A DNA stretch of 64,000 nt from a bacterium (GTDB taxonomy: Bacteria; Ratteibacteria; UBA8468; B48-G9; DTJG01), in the NCBI GenBank assembly GCA_021800535.1, contig JAJYYV010000005.1, positions 1-64,000 on the forward strand. Direction: 5' to 3'. The notes below the pieces were generated by a model, which was given only the letters and a program-made list of their open reading frames with translations, was not told the DNA's origin and made no database searches. Below, piece after piece: positions 30,153 through 40,835 of this stretch (position 1 is its first letter; each line of letters opens with the position of its first letter). Both the position numbers and the translations under genes were made by a program.

Positions 30153-31379
30153 TTAGTGTACAGGTAAAGAAGTAAAAATTCCCAATACTATAATAGCTAA
30201 AGATAAAAAATATACAAGGAATAATCTTCTTTTTGAATATGAATATTCCTTTAGTATTTTTTTATTGCTTGCCAGCACTATTAAAAATCCAAGTACAATA
30301 GGTAATACAAATCCATTAAATGCTTCTACATCAACCATTAAATTAACAAGTGGGATATGAGGTATAAGTATAATTATAGCACTAAGTACAATTACGGATA
30401 TATAAATACTATAAAATTTTTTTCCCTGGTTGAATTTTGTATTTAAAGAATGACTAAATCCCCATGTTTCTCCGGATGCCCAGGCAAAAGATACAGATAC
30501 TACAAAAGCCGCAAGCATACTTAATGCATATAATCCTATAGCAAATAACAATATTCCATATTGACCTATAATAGGTTTTATTGCCTGAGCAAATATATAG
30601 AAACTTTTAAACGGCATATGGTATCTAAAAAGTGTAGATGCACCTAATATAACACCAACAATCATTAAAAATTGAGTGGCAAAACTTCCTATTAATGTAT
30701 CCATTCTGGCTAATCTAAGATTATTACAACTTAAACCCTTGTCCACAGTAGCACTTTGTTGATAATATATCATCCATGGCATAATTACAGCTCCTATGTT
30801 AGCTGCTATAAGTAATAGATATCTTTTCTCATTTAAAGGCTGGCTGCTTATAATATTTTTTACGATATTTACATAATGTGGATGAGCAAGAATAGCCGCA
30901 GGAATAAGTATAAATCCTGCAAATGAAAAAAACAAAGCAATATTCTCCACCATTCTGTATTTACCTCTTAAAACCACCCAGATTAATATAAAAACACTAA
31001 TTAAAATAGAATATATTTTGGGAATATTAAATATTTCTCCACTTGAAGCAACGCCTGCAAATTCAGTTAACAAAGCGGAAAATACAACTGCCAATAATGT
31101 TACAGTAGTAAATATTGCCCATTTTTTACCATAGTATTCCCTTATTAATGCGCCATGACCTTTTCCTGTTACGCAACCAAGCCGTAATGATATTTCCTGA
31201 ATTATATAAAGTAATGGTATAAGAATTACTTGTAATAAAATAAGTTTATATTCATATTGTGCACCTGATTGTATGGCTGTTGCTGTGGAACCGGCATCCA
31301 TATCTGCTATCATAACAATAAATCCAGGTCCCAAAATTTTTAATATATTAAATATTCTTTTTAATAAATTTCTATTCAT
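30153..31379 (-). CDS. NRAMP family divalent metal transporter
   Basis: GPGFIVMIADMDAGSTATAIQSGAQYEYKLILL (Nramp TM1 DxDAGS-type), QEISLRLGCVTGKGHGALIRE, GAVIMPWMIYYQQSA. Confidence 0.88.
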   Translation of the reverse strand: MNRNLLKRIFNILKILGPGFIVMIADMDAGSTATAIQSGAQYEYKLILLQVILIPLLYIIQEISLRLGCVTGKGHGALIREYYGKKWAIFTTVTLLAVVFSALLTEFAGVASSGEIFNIPKIYSILISVFILIWVVLRGKYRMVENIALFFSFAGFILIPAAILAHPHYVNIVKNIISSQPLNEKRYLLLIAANIGAVIMPWMIYYQQSATVDKGLSCNNLRLARMDTLIGSFATQFLMIVGVILGASTLFRYHMPFKSFYIFAQAIKPIIGQYGILLFAIGLYALSMLAAFVVSVSFAWASGETWGFSHSLNTKFNQGKKFYSIYISVIVLSAIIILIPHIPLVNLMVDVEAFNGFVLPIVLGFLIVLASNKKILKEYSYSKRRLFLVYFLSLAIIVLGIFTSLPVH

Positions 31380-31427
31380 ATTTATAAATAATATAATAAC
31401 ACATAATTAATCTGACTCCACACTTTT

Positions 31428-31455
31428 TTGACAAGTTTGACTTATTGTTTATAAT
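31428..31455 (+). promoter_or_regulatory. Putative sigma70 promoter for glnA
   Basis: TTGACA, 16-bp spacer, TATAAT, ~105 bp upstream of glnA ATG. Confidence 0.55.
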
Positions 31456-31559
31456 ATAATAATTATAAAAATATCCGGACAAAGAAGTCCTTTTTAAAAT
31501 ATAAAATATTCATTTCAATGAAGAAGTGAGTTTGAAGCATAATATAGACGGAGGAAAAA

Positions 31560-33023
31560 ATGGCTCAAATTAAAAGTGATGTTAATAAACAGGCTATAGA
31601 AAAAATTTCTAAATTAATAAAGGATAATAAGATTGAAATAGTGGATTTAAAATTTAATGATTTACCAGGTCTATGGCAACATTTTTCTTTACCTATATCT
31701 GAGATTTCAGATATAGAAGATATATCAAAATCTATCTGGTCAGAAGGTATTGGTTTTGATGGTTCTTCAATCAGGGGATTTCAGAAAATTCATGAATCAG
31801 ATATGCTTTTGGTTCCAGACCCGGCTACAGCAATATTAGACCCTGCATGTGAAATTTCCACATTGAGTATAATATGTGATATATATGACCCAATAACAAA
31901 ACTTCCATATACCAGGGACCCGCGTTTTATTGCCAGGAAAGCAGAAAATTTTCTTGTTTCATCCGGTATTGCAGATACCAGTTATTGGGGGCCGGAAATG
32001 GAATTTTTCATTTTTAATGATATCCGTTTTGACCAGACTGAAAATTCCGGATATTATTACATTGATTCTTTTGAAGGGGAATGGAATTCCGGCAGAGATG
32101 AAAAGCCTAATTTGGGATATAAACCACGATATAAAGAAGGTTATTTTCCTGTTCCGCCTCATGATTCTCTCCAGGATCTTCGCAGTAAAATAATTTTAAC
32201 AATGATTAAATCAGGAATTCAGATAGAAGTTCATCATCATGAAGTGGCAACTGCTGGTCAATGTGAAATAGATATGAGATATGGTGATCTTGTTAAAATG
32301 GCTGATAGCTGTCTTTTATATAAGTATATTGTTAAAAATATTGCCAAAAAAAATAATATGGTGGCTACATTTATGCCAAAACCTTTATTTGGAGATAATG
32401 GCAGTGGAATGCATACACATCAATCACTTTGGAAAAACGGAAAAAATATTTTCTTTGATGCAAAAGGATATGGCTTAATTTCACAGACTGCAAAATATTA
32501 TATAGGCGGACTTTTGAAACATGCTGATGCTTTAATGGCTTTTTGTGCACCAACAACCAATTCTTATAAAAGATTAGTCCCTGGATATGAAGCTCCTGTA
32601 AATTTAACCTATTCTCAGAGAAACAGGTCTGCAGCTGTTCGTATCCCTGTTTATACAGATAATCCAAAAAGCAAAAGAATAGAATTCAGACCACCTGATA
32701 ATTCTTCTAATCCATACCTTGCTTTTGCTGCAATGCTTATGGCAGGTTTGGATGGTATAGAAAACAAGATTGACCCGGGAGAACCTCTGGATAAAAATAC
32801 ATATGAATTAACAGAATCAGAAATAAAAAAGATTCCAACTGTTCCAGGTTCTTTAGAAAAATCTTTAAATGCTCTGGAAAAAGACCATGATTTTCTTTTA
32901 AAGGATAAGGTTTTTACAGATGACCTTATTGAAACATGGTTGGAATATAAAAGAGAAAGAGAAATAGACCAGATTAATATCAGACCTCATCCATATGAAT
33001 TTTATCTTTACTTTGATATTTAA
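31560..33023 (+). CDS. glnA: Glutamine synthetase type I
   Basis: [56 protein letters not shown]-type Tyr region retained ([10 protein letters not shown]). Confidence 0.96.
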   Translation: MAQIKSDVNKQAIEKISKLIKDNKIEIVDLKFNDLPGLWQHFSLPISEISDIEDISKSIWSEGIGFDGSSIRGFQKIHESDMLLVPDPATAILDPACEISTLSIICDIYDPITKLPYTRDPRFIARKAENFLVSSGIADTSYWGPEMEFFIFNDIRFDQTENSGYYYIDSFEGEWNSGRDEKPNLGYKPRYKEGYFPVPPHDSLQDLRSKIILTMIKSGIQIEVHHHEVATAGQCEIDMRYGDLVKMADSCLLYKYIVKNIAKKNNMVATFMPKPLFGDNGSGMHTHQSLWKNGKNIFFDAKGYGLISQTAKYYIGGLLKHADALMAFCAPTTNSYKRLVPGYEAPVNLTYSQRNRSAAVRIPVYTDNPKSKRIEFRPPDNSSNPYLAFAAMLMAGLDGIENKIDPGEPLDKNTYELTESEIKKIPTVPGSLEKSLNALEKDHDFLLKDKVFTDDLIETWLEYKREREIDQINIRPHPYEFYLYFDI

Positions 33024-33046
33024 CAAACACTAAATTAAGGAACATA

Positions 33047-33088
33047 TTACTGGAATGCGAAATATATAACATTTTCGCATTCCAGTAA
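33047..33088. repeat. Perfect 16-bp inverted repeat between glnA and gltB
   Basis: TTACTGGAATGCGAAA (33047-33062), 10-nt loop, TTTCGCATTCCAGTAA (33073-33088). Confidence 0.9.
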
Positions 33089-33098
33089 CCATCTTATT

Positions 33099-36000
33099 AT
33101 GAGCTTTTATTTACCTAAAAAACAAGGGTTATATGACCCGTTTTTTGAACACGATAATTGTGGTGTCGGTTTTTTATGCAATGTAAAAGGTAAAAAAACA
33201 AATAAACTTTTAAAGGATTCTTTAAAAGCCCTTAAAAGGTTATCCCATCGTGGGGCTACAGGAGCAGACCCAAAAACAGGAGATGGTGCTGGAGTTTTAC
33301 TTCAGATTCCTCATAAATTTTTTTTAGATGTCTGTCAAAAAAACAAAATAAATCTTCCCCCTGAACAGGAATATGGAACAGGATTAGTTTTTTTTCCTCA
33401 AAATAAACAAGACCGACAGTTCTGCAAAGATGTTTTTTCTAAGATTATTAAAGATAACCAGCAGGAACTACTTGGTTGGAGAAGTGTGCCAGTGGATAGT
33501 TCTAATATTGGAGAAACCGCACAAAAAACCCAGCCGGTTATTGAACAACCCTTTATTAAAAAAAATCCGGATATAAAACAACAGGAGAATTTTGAAAGAA
33601 TTTTATATATTATAAGAAAAGAAATAGAAAATGTTATAAGAAATTCTCAGATATCCCAAAAATCTTTTTTTTATATTACCAATATATCTTCAAAAACATT
33701 TTCTTATAAGGGCCTTTTAATGCCATCACAACTTGATGAATTTTTTCTTGACCTTCAAAATGAAAAAATGAAAACCTCTATCTGTCTTATACATTCCCGG
33801 TATAGTACAAATACTTTTCCTACATGGGATCTTGCTCAACCATTTAGATTTTTAGCGCATAATGGTGAAATAAATACTTTAAGAGGGAATATCAATTGGA
33901 CAAAAGCAAGAGAAGGTCTTTTGAAAAGCGATTTATTTCTGAATAATATCGAAAGTATTAAACCTATAATAATTCCTGATGGAAGCGATTCTGCTTCCCT
34001 GGATAATATTTTTGAAATGCTTACTCTTTCCGGCAGGTCTTTGCCTCATGTAATGATGATGCTTATCCCTTCTGCCTGGGAACAGGATAATTTTATTACT
34101 GATGAAATAAAGAGCTTTTATAAGTATCATGCCTGTTTAACAGAACCATGGGATGGCCCGGCAGCAGTTGCATTTACTGATGGAAGAAGTGTAGGGGCTG
34201 TTCTTGATAGAAATGGGTTAAGACCTGCCAGATATATAGTGACAAAACAGGATTTGGTTGTTATGGCTTCGGAAGTTGGAGTTTTGGATATACCGCCAAA
34301 AGATATTTCTATTTCTGAAAGACTTGAACCTGGTAAGATATTCTATATTGATACACAGGAAGGGAGAATTATTGATGACCAGGAGATAAAACATAAAATG
34401 AGCAGACAAAAACCTTATAGTTTCTGGATAAAAGAAAATCTTATAGAATTAAATAATCTGCCTGGTACAATAGAGGAAAAACAAAATGAAGGCAATAGCA
34501 TAGGTATTATCAAACATTTAAAATCTTTTGATTATACCAGAGAAGACATAAAAGTTATTATAAAACCTATGGTGGAAACAGGCGCAGAACCTACCGGTTC
34601 AATGGGTAATGATACCCCTCATGCGGTTTTATCCAAAAAACCTCAATTGTTATTTACCTATTTCAAACAATTATTTGCTCAGGTTACTAATCCGGCAATT
34701 GACCCTGTTAGAGAAGAAATTGTTATGAGCCTGGAAACATATATCGGACAGGAAAGAAATATTTTAGAGGAAACTCCTTTACATGCCAAAAAACTTAAGA
34801 TTACACAACCAATTTTATCCAATCAGGAAATTGAAAAAATTAGAAATATTAATCAAAATGATTTTAAGACAAAAACAATTTCAATGCTTTTTAATATTTC
34901 CGAGAAAAGAGGTTTGATTAATGCATTAGATAGAATTTGTGAGGAGGCCGAACAGGCAATAAAAGATAATTATACCTTTATTATTCTTTCTGATAAAAAC
35001 ATAAACAAAGAATATGCTGCTTTACCTTCTCTTTTAGCCATAGGTGGAATACATCAGCATTTAATAAGAAAATCAATGAGAACCAAAATTGGAATTATTC
35101 TTGAAACGGGTGAACCCAGAGAAGTGCATCATTTTGCCTTATTATTTGGTTATGGTGCTGATTGTATAAATTCATATTTGGTTTATGATACTTTACAATT
35201 TTTAATTAAGCAGGAAGAAATAAATATTGATTTTTCTTCTGCACAAAAAAATTATATAAAAGCTGTTAATAAAGGATTATTAAAAATTTTATCAAAAATG
35301 GGAATTTCAACATTGCGAAGTTATAAAGGCGCCCAGATATTTGAAGCAATTGGTCTTTCCCAACAAGTTATAGAAAGATGTTTTACCGGAACTGTATCAA
35401 GAATTGATGGAGCGGGGTTTGAGGAAATTCAACAGGAAACAATTTTAAAACATAAACAGGCATTTTCAGAAAAAGAAGGATTTATTCCTATACTTTCAAC
35501 AGGAGGTTTATATCAATGGAAAAAAGATGGAGAATTTCATCTCTGGAATCCTGAAACTATATCAGCATTACAGGATGCCACAAGAAATAACGATTATAAT
35601 AAGTATAAATATTTTTCCAGAATGATAAATGAACAATCTGAAAATCCAACAACATTAAGAAGTCTTTTAAAATTTAAACAAACCTCTCCAATTTCTATTG
35701 AAGAAGTTGAGTCCATTGAAAATATTGTTAAAAGATTTGTCACAGGAGCAATGAGTTTTGGTTCAATTAGCAAGGAAGCACATGAAACTTTAGCTCTGGC
35801 AATGAATAAAATTGGTGGTAAATCAAATTCCGGGGAAGGAGGTGAGGACCCTGTTAGATTTATTCCTTTATCAAATGGAGATTCATTAAGAAGCGCTATA
35901 AAGCAGGTGGCATCTGGAAGATTTGGTGTAACAACTAATTATCTTATCAATGCAGATGATATTCAGATTAAAATAGCCCAGGGAGCAAAACCAGGAGAGG

Positions 36001-37634
36001 GAGGACAGCTTCCTGGTCATAAAGTTAGCACCATAATTGCAAAAACACGATATACAACTCCCGGTGTAACACTTATTTCTCCTCCGCCTCATCATGATAT
36101 ATATTCTATTGAGGACTTAAAACAGTTAATCTTTGACCTTAAAAATGTTAATCCTTCTGCAAGAATAAGTGTAAAATTAGTATCAGAAATAGGAGTAGGC
36201 ACAATTGCTGCAGGGGTGGCAAAGGGTCATGCGGATATGATTCTTATTTCAGGTGGAGATGGCGGAACAGGTGCTTCTCCTTTAAGTTCTATAAAACATG
36301 CAGGGCTTCCATGGGAGTTAGGTCTTTCAGAAACCCATCAGACATTAGTTCTAAATGATTTACGAAGTAGGGTTATACTTCAAACAGATGGGCAGATGAG
36401 AACAGGCCGGGATATAATTATTGCTGCACTTTTAGGAGCCGAAGAATTTGGATTTGCAACAGCGGCACTTATTGTTATTGGTTGTGTAATGTTAAGACAC
36501 TGTCATTTAAATAACTGTTCTGTTGGTGTAGCAACTCAGGATGAAATTTTAAGAAAAAGATTTAGAGGAAAATCAGAGTATTTAATTAATTATTTTTATT
36601 TTATCGCCCAGGAAACCAGAGAAATTATGGCACAGTTAGGAATTAAAAAAATAGATGACTTGATTGGCAGGGTGGATTTATTGGAATTCAATAAAGAAAT
36701 TTTTCCATGGAAGGCTAAAAATTTGAATTATTCAAAGATACTCTATAAACCCGAAGTGGATAAAACCGTAAGTGTTAGATGTACAATATCTCAAAATCAT
36801 GAAATTGATAATGTTTTAGATATTAAGATTATTGAATCAGCAAAAGACGCACTAGAAAAAAAACAACCTGTAAAAATAAAAATGGATATCAAAAATTTTG
36901 ATAGAACAACAGGAGCGATGTTAAGCGGTAAAGTATGTAAAATTTTTGGAGAAAATGGTCTGCCGGAAGATACTATTTTTTGTAAATTTAAAGGTTATGC
37001 AGGGCAAAGTTTTGGGGCTTTTTTGGCAAAGGGTATAACATTTGAATTAGAAGGACTTGCCAATGATTATGTGGGAAAAGGTTTATCCGGTGGGAAATTA
37101 ATTATATATCCAGATAAAAAATCAAAATATATTCCGGAAAAAAATATTATAATAGGCAATACTACATTTTATGGGGCAATTTCAGGTGAGGTATATATCA
37201 GAGGAATTGCAGGAGAAAGATTCTGTATAAGAAATTCAGGAGTTTATGCAGTTGTTGAAGGAACAGGAGACCATGGATGTGAATATATGACAGGAGGAAT
37301 TGTTGTGGTTCTTGGGCGAACTGGTAGAAATTTTGCTGCTGGAATGAGTGGGGGGATTGCTTATGTTTATAATATAGATGGAAATTTTAAAGAAAGATGT
37401 AACTTCAGTATGGTTGAATTGGAAGAATTAGACCAGCAGGATATAACAACAATACAGAATCTTCTTACAAATCATTACAAATTTACTTTGAGTTCTGTAA
37501 CGGATTCTATTTTAAATAATTTTGAAAAAGAAATAAAAAAATTTATTAAGGTAATGCCTTTGGAGTATAAACAATTAATGGAAAGTAAAAAAATTGAACA
37601 AAAACTTGAACTTACTGAGGTGAGTGATGGGTGA
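33099..37634 (+). CDS. gltB: Glutamate synthase large subunit
   Basis: 1511 aa; CGVGFLCNVKGKKTNKLL, GQLPGHKVS, SPPPHHDIYSIEDLKQLIFDLK, C-terminal GXGXG-rich repeats. Confidence 0.97.
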   Translation: MSFYLPKKQGLYDPFFEHDNCGVGFLCNVKGKKTNKLLKDSLKALKRLSHRGATGADPKTGDGAGVLLQIPHKFFLDVCQKNKINLPPEQEYGTGLVFFPQNKQDRQFCKDVFSKIIKDNQQELLGWRSVPVDSSNIGETAQKTQPVIEQPFIKKNPDIKQQENFERILYIIRKEIENVIRNSQISQKSFFYITNISSKTFSYKGLLMPSQLDEFFLDLQNEKMKTSICLIHSRYSTNTFPTWDLAQPFRFLAHNGEINTLRGNINWTKAREGLLKSDLFLNNIESIKPIIIPDGSDSASLDNIFEMLTLSGRSLPHVMMMLIPSAWEQDNFITDEIKSFYKYHACLTEPWDGPAAVAFTDGRSVGAVLDRNGLRPARYIVTKQDLVVMASEVGVLDIPPKDISISERLEPGKIFYIDTQEGRIIDDQEIKHKMSRQKPYSFWIKENLIELNNLPGTIEEKQNEGNSIGIIKHLKSFDYTREDIKVIIKPMVETGAEPTGSMGNDTPHAVLSKKPQLLFTYFKQLFAQVTNPAIDPVREEIVMSLETYIGQERNILEETPLHAKKLKITQPILSNQEIEKIRNINQNDFKTKTISMLFNISEKRGLINALDRICEEAEQAIKDNYTFIILSDKNINKEYAALPSLLAIGGIHQHLIRKSMRTKIGIILETGEPREVHHFALLFGYGADCINSYLVYDTLQFLIKQEEINIDFSSAQKNYIKAVNKGLLKILSKMGISTLRSYKGAQIFEAIGLSQQVIERCFTGTVSRIDGAGFEEIQQETILKHKQAFSEKEGFIPILSTGGLYQWKKDGEFHLWNPETISALQDATRNNDYNKYKYFSRMINEQSENPTTLRSLLKFKQTSPISIEEVESIENIVKRFVTGAMSFGSISKEAHETLALAMNKIGGKSNSGEGGEDPVRFIPLSNGDSLRSAIKQVASGRFGVTTNYLINADDIQIKIAQGAKPGEGGQLPGHKVSTIIAKTRYTTPGVTLISPPPHHDIYSIEDLKQLIFDLKNVNPSARISVKLVSEIGVGTIAAGVAKGHADMILISGGDGGTGASPLSSIKHAGLPWELGLSETHQTLVLNDLRSRVILQTDGQMRTGRDIIIAALLGAEEFGFATAALIVIGCVMLRHCHLNNCSVGVATQDEILRKRFRGKSEYLINYFYFIAQETREIMAQLGIKKIDDLIGRVDLLEFNKEIFPWKAKNLNYSKILYKPEVDKTVSVRCTISQNHEIDNVLDIKIIESAKDALEKKQPVKIKMDIKNFDRTTGAMLSGKVCKIFGENGLPEDTIFCKFKGYAGQSFGAFLAKGITFELEGLANDYVGKGLSGGKLIIYPDKKSKYIPEKNIIIGNTTFYGAISGEVYIRGIAGERFCIRNSGVYAVVEGTGDHGCEYMTGGIVVVLGRTGRNFAAGMSGGIAYVYNIDGNFKERCNFSMVELEELDQQDITTIQNLLTNHYKFTLSSVTDSILNNFEKEIKKFIKVMPLEYKQLMESKKIEQKLELTEVSDG

Positions 37635-39045
37635 TCCAAAAGGATTCTTGAAAGTTAAAAGAAAACTTCTCGAATACAGACCTATTTGTGATAGAATAAA
37701 GGATTATAATGAAGTTGTTTTGTTAAGAAGTGAGGAAGTGGCAAAACTGCAAGCCTCACGATGTATGGATTGTGGTACACCATTTTGTAATTGGGCATGC
37801 CCCTTAGGGAATTATATTCCCGAATGGAATGATTGTATATTTAAAAATCAATGGAAGACTGCTTATTATTTGCTGCAATCTACCAATAATTTTCCGGAAT
37901 TTACAGGTAGATTATGTCCTGCCATGTGTGAATATGCATGTGTTCTTGGAATTAATGATGACCCTGTGACTATAAGAGAAAATGAAATTGATATTATTGA
38001 ATATGCATTTAATTCAGGTTTGGTACATCCTATGCCGCCTAAAAAAAGAACAAATAAAAAAATAGCTATAGTTGGTTCAGGTCCTTCCGGTCTTGCCTGC
38101 GCAGATATTTTAAATAAAATAGGCCATAATGTCATGGTTTTTGAAAAAAGTGATAAATTGGGTGGGATTTTAAGATATGGTATTCCTGATTTTAAATTAG
38201 ATAAAAAAATTATTGACAGAAGATTATCTCTTCTCAAAGAAGAAGGGATGGAGTTTATTACCAATACTAATGTTGGAGTGTCTATTAAATTTTCCCAGTT
38301 AAGAAAAGAATTTGATGCAATTGCTCTTACCGGAGGATGTCGTGTCCCAAGGGATTTAAAAATTAAAGGAAGAAATTTAAAAAATATTTATTTTGCCATG
38401 TATTATTTGATTCATTCCAATAGATATACCGGGGGAAAAGACTTACCAGATAATGTAAATGCCTGCAACAAAAATGTTGTTGTCATTGGAGGGGGGGATA
38501 CAGGAGCAGATTGTGTAGGTACAGCAAACAGACAGGGGGCAAAATGTGTTGTCCAGATAGAACTTTTAAATCAGCCTTCTGAATGCAGACCTGAAAATCA
38601 ACCATGGCCTTTATATCCTATGATTTTAAAAACATCCAGTAGTCATCAGGAAGGAGTTAAAAGAGAATGGGGGATTTTAACAAAAGAATTTATTGGAGAC
38701 ACATCTGTTAAAAAAATTTCCTGTGTCCGTGTTGATTTTTCAACAAAAGATGCAAAAGGTTGTTCTATTATGAAAGAGATTCCTGGTACGGAATTTGAAA
38801 TAGATGCTGATATGGTTATTCTTGCTTTAGGTTTTATTCATCCGCAACATAATTATATTTTAGAAGAACTCCAATTACAATTAGATGAAAGAAAAAATAT
38901 AAAAACCAATAGTAATTATATGACTTCTATACCTGGAATATTTTCTGCCGGTGATATGAGAACAGGACAATCTTTAATCGTAAGATCTATTGCTGATGGT
39001 AGAATTTGTGCTTATAATATAGATAAATATTTATTAAATACTTAA
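37624..39045 (+). CDS. gltD: Glutamate synthase small subunit
   Basis: CMDCGTPFCNWACPLGNYIPEWND, IVGSGPSGLACADIL, VIGGGDTGADCVGTANRQGA; GTG (37624) or ATG (37627) start. Confidence 0.96.
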   Translation: MMGDPKGFLKVKRKLLEYRPICDRIKDYNEVVLLRSEEVAKLQASRCMDCGTPFCNWACPLGNYIPEWNDCIFKNQWKTAYYLLQSTNNFPEFTGRLCPAMCEYACVLGINDDPVTIRENEIDIIEYAFNSGLVHPMPPKKRTNKKIAIVGSGPSGLACADILNKIGHNVMVFEKSDKLGGILRYGIPDFKLDKKIIDRRLSLLKEEGMEFITNTNVGVSIKFSQLRKEFDAIALTGGCRVPRDLKIKGRNLKNIYFAMYYLIHSNRYTGGKDLPDNVNACNKNVVVIGGGDTGADCVGTANRQGAKCVVQIELLNQPSECRPENQPWPLYPMILKTSSSHQEGVKREWGILTKEFIGDTSVKKISCVRVDFSTKDAKGCSIMKEIPGTEFEIDADMVILALGFIHPQHNYILEELQLQLDERKNIKTNSNYMTSIPGIFSAGDMRTGQSLIVRSIADGRICAYNIDKYLLNT

Positions 39046-39101
39046 TGAAGAGTCTATAGTATAAAGTAGACACAAATACATAATTAAAAGGAGCAAATAA
39101 A

Positions 39102-39647
39102 ATGATTACCAAAAAAGAAGCTGAAAAAGCAAAAAAGAAAGCGTATCATATGTTAAAAAAAGCAAAAATTGCCATTACCAAAAAAGAATATGAAAATATG
39201 GAGGTGGCAGATAATGGACTTGGAGACTTAAAACATATTGGATTGGAAATTATCGTTTATGAAAATAATGATAGATATTGTGCAAAAGAGTTGATTTTAT
39301 TTCCACGGCAGATATGTCCTGAACATAGACATCCTCCATTATCAGAAAATAACCCCGGGAAACAGGAAACTTTTAGATGTAGATGGGGAGAGGTTTATTT
39401 ATATATTCCTGGAGAATCTGTAAAAAAATCAAAAGCTAAAATTAAAACAAGAAAACAATATTTTACCTGCCGGCATGAGATTATACTTAAACCAGGAGAC
39501 CAATATACTCTTTCTCCAAATACATTACATTGGTTTCAGGCAGGAGATAAGGGGGCAATAGTATCAGAATTTTCTTCTCAAAGTAATGATGAAACAGACC
39601 TGTTTACGGACCCGGATATAAAAAGAATTACCCGGATTTCTGAATAA
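39102..39647 (+). CDS. D-lyxose isomerase-like cupin
   Basis: ICPEHRHPPLSENNPGKQETFRCRWGEVYLYIPGE, LSPNTLHWFQAGDKGAIVSEFSSQSNDETDLFTDP. Confidence 0.82.
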   Translation: MITKKEAEKAKKKAYHMLKKAKIAITKKEYENMEVADNGLGDLKHIGLEIIVYENNDRYCAKELILFPRQICPEHRHPPLSENNPGKQETFRCRWGEVYLYIPGESVKKSKAKIKTRKQYFTCRHEIILKPGDQYTLSPNTLHWFQAGDKGAIVSEFSSQSNDETDLFTDPDIKRITRISE

Positions 39648-40451
39648 ATGAGTAAAAATGATTCTCCAATTGCGATTTTTGATTCTGGAATGGGAGGACT
39701 TACAGTAGTAAAAGAAATCCATAAATTAATACCTGGAAAAGATATTATTTATTTGGGAGATACAGCAAGAGTTCCTTATGGGACTAAATCTTCTGATGTA
39801 ATAAAAGGATATGCCAAACAGATTACACAATTTCTTTTAACATTTAATCCCCAGATTATAGTAATAGCCTGTCACACAGTATCTTCTCTGGCATTAAATT
39901 TTTTAAAAAAAAATTTTCCTCAAATACTTTTTATAGATGTTGTCAGTCCTTCAGCAAAAAAGTCTATAAACATTACCCAAAACTATAGAGTTGCAGTTAT
40001 AGGAACTCCTGCCACAATTGCAAGTGGCAAATATCAGAATCTGATTAAAACATTAAATCCAAAAATAAAAATTTTTTCTCAGGCTTGTCCTTTATTCGTT
40101 CCGCTTGTAGAAGAAGGATTAATTACAGGGGATATTCCTTATCTTATAGCCAAAAAATATCTTTCAGGATTAATAGATAAAAGAATTGATACCCTTATAC
40201 TTGGTTGCACCCATTATCCTATTTTAAAAAATATTATACAAAAAGTTGTTGGAGAAGATATAAAACTTATAGATGCTTCAGAAGTTGTGGCAATAAAAGT
40301 AAAAAATTTATTTAAAGAAAAAAATATGATAGAATATAGAAAAGAAAAAAAACCTCTTTTATATTTTACAGATATTACAAAAGACCACAAAAAAATTATA
40401 AATTTTTTCTGGAATGATTCAAAAATGATAGTTCGCCGCATAATACTTTAA
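39648..40451 (+). CDS. murI: Glutamate racemase
   Basis: IAIFDSGMGGLTVVKEI, YLGDTARVPYGTKS, IACHTVSS, LILGCTHYPIL. Confidence 0.97.
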   Translation: MSKNDSPIAIFDSGMGGLTVVKEIHKLIPGKDIIYLGDTARVPYGTKSSDVIKGYAKQITQFLLTFNPQIIVIACHTVSSLALNFLKKNFPQILFIDVVSPSAKKSINITQNYRVAVIGTPATIASGKYQNLIKTLNPKIKIFSQACPLFVPLVEEGLITGDIPYLIAKKYLSGLIDKRIDTLILGCTHYPILKNIIQKVVGEDIKLIDASEVVAIKVKNLFKEKNMIEYRKEKKPLLYFTDITKDHKKIINFFWNDSKMIVRRIIL

Positions 40452-40456
40452 AAAAT

Positions 40457-40831
40457 ATGAATATATATGAATTAAGAGTGATTAGTGAATTTTCATCTGC
40501 TCATAAACTTAGAGACTATCAGGGCAAATGTGAAAATCTTCATGGTCATAATTGGAAGGTGGAGGTATTTGTTGAGGCAAATACAATAGATAAAACAGGA
40601 TTGGTTATTGATTTTAAAATTTTAAAAGAAAAGATTAATAGTATTATTTCTCAATTAGACCATTGCTATATAAATAAAATAAAATATTTTCAGAAACATA
40701 ATCCTACTTCTGAAAATATAGCAGAATATATATTTAAAAAAATGACATTAGCATTAAAAGGTTATTCTTTAAAATTAAAAAAGATTACTGTATGGGAAAA
40801 TGAAAAACAGTCCGCTTCATACTTGGAATAA
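40457..40831 (+). CDS. queD: 6-carboxytetrahydropterin synthase
   Basis: FSSAHKLRDYQGKCENLHGHNWKVEVFVE, VIDFKILK, LDHCYIN, PTSENIAEYI, VWE. Confidence 0.94.
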   Translation: MNIYELRVISEFSSAHKLRDYQGKCENLHGHNWKVEVFVEANTIDKTGLVIDFKILKEKINSIISQLDHCYINKIKYFQKHNPTSENIAEYIFKKMTLALKGYSLKLKKITVWENEKQSASYLE

Positions 40832-40835
40832 AAAA

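Noticed and set aside
31456-31559. glnA leader as a glutamine riboswitch
   Set aside because: No recognisable glnA/downstream-peptide motif core; only a weak GGAC..GTCC stem is present.
35886-36095. Antisense ORFs inside gltB, glnA, dnaG, ureohydrolase and GH genes
   Set aside because: Opposite-strand shadows of strong conserved CDSs with low-complexity or Cys-rich translations.
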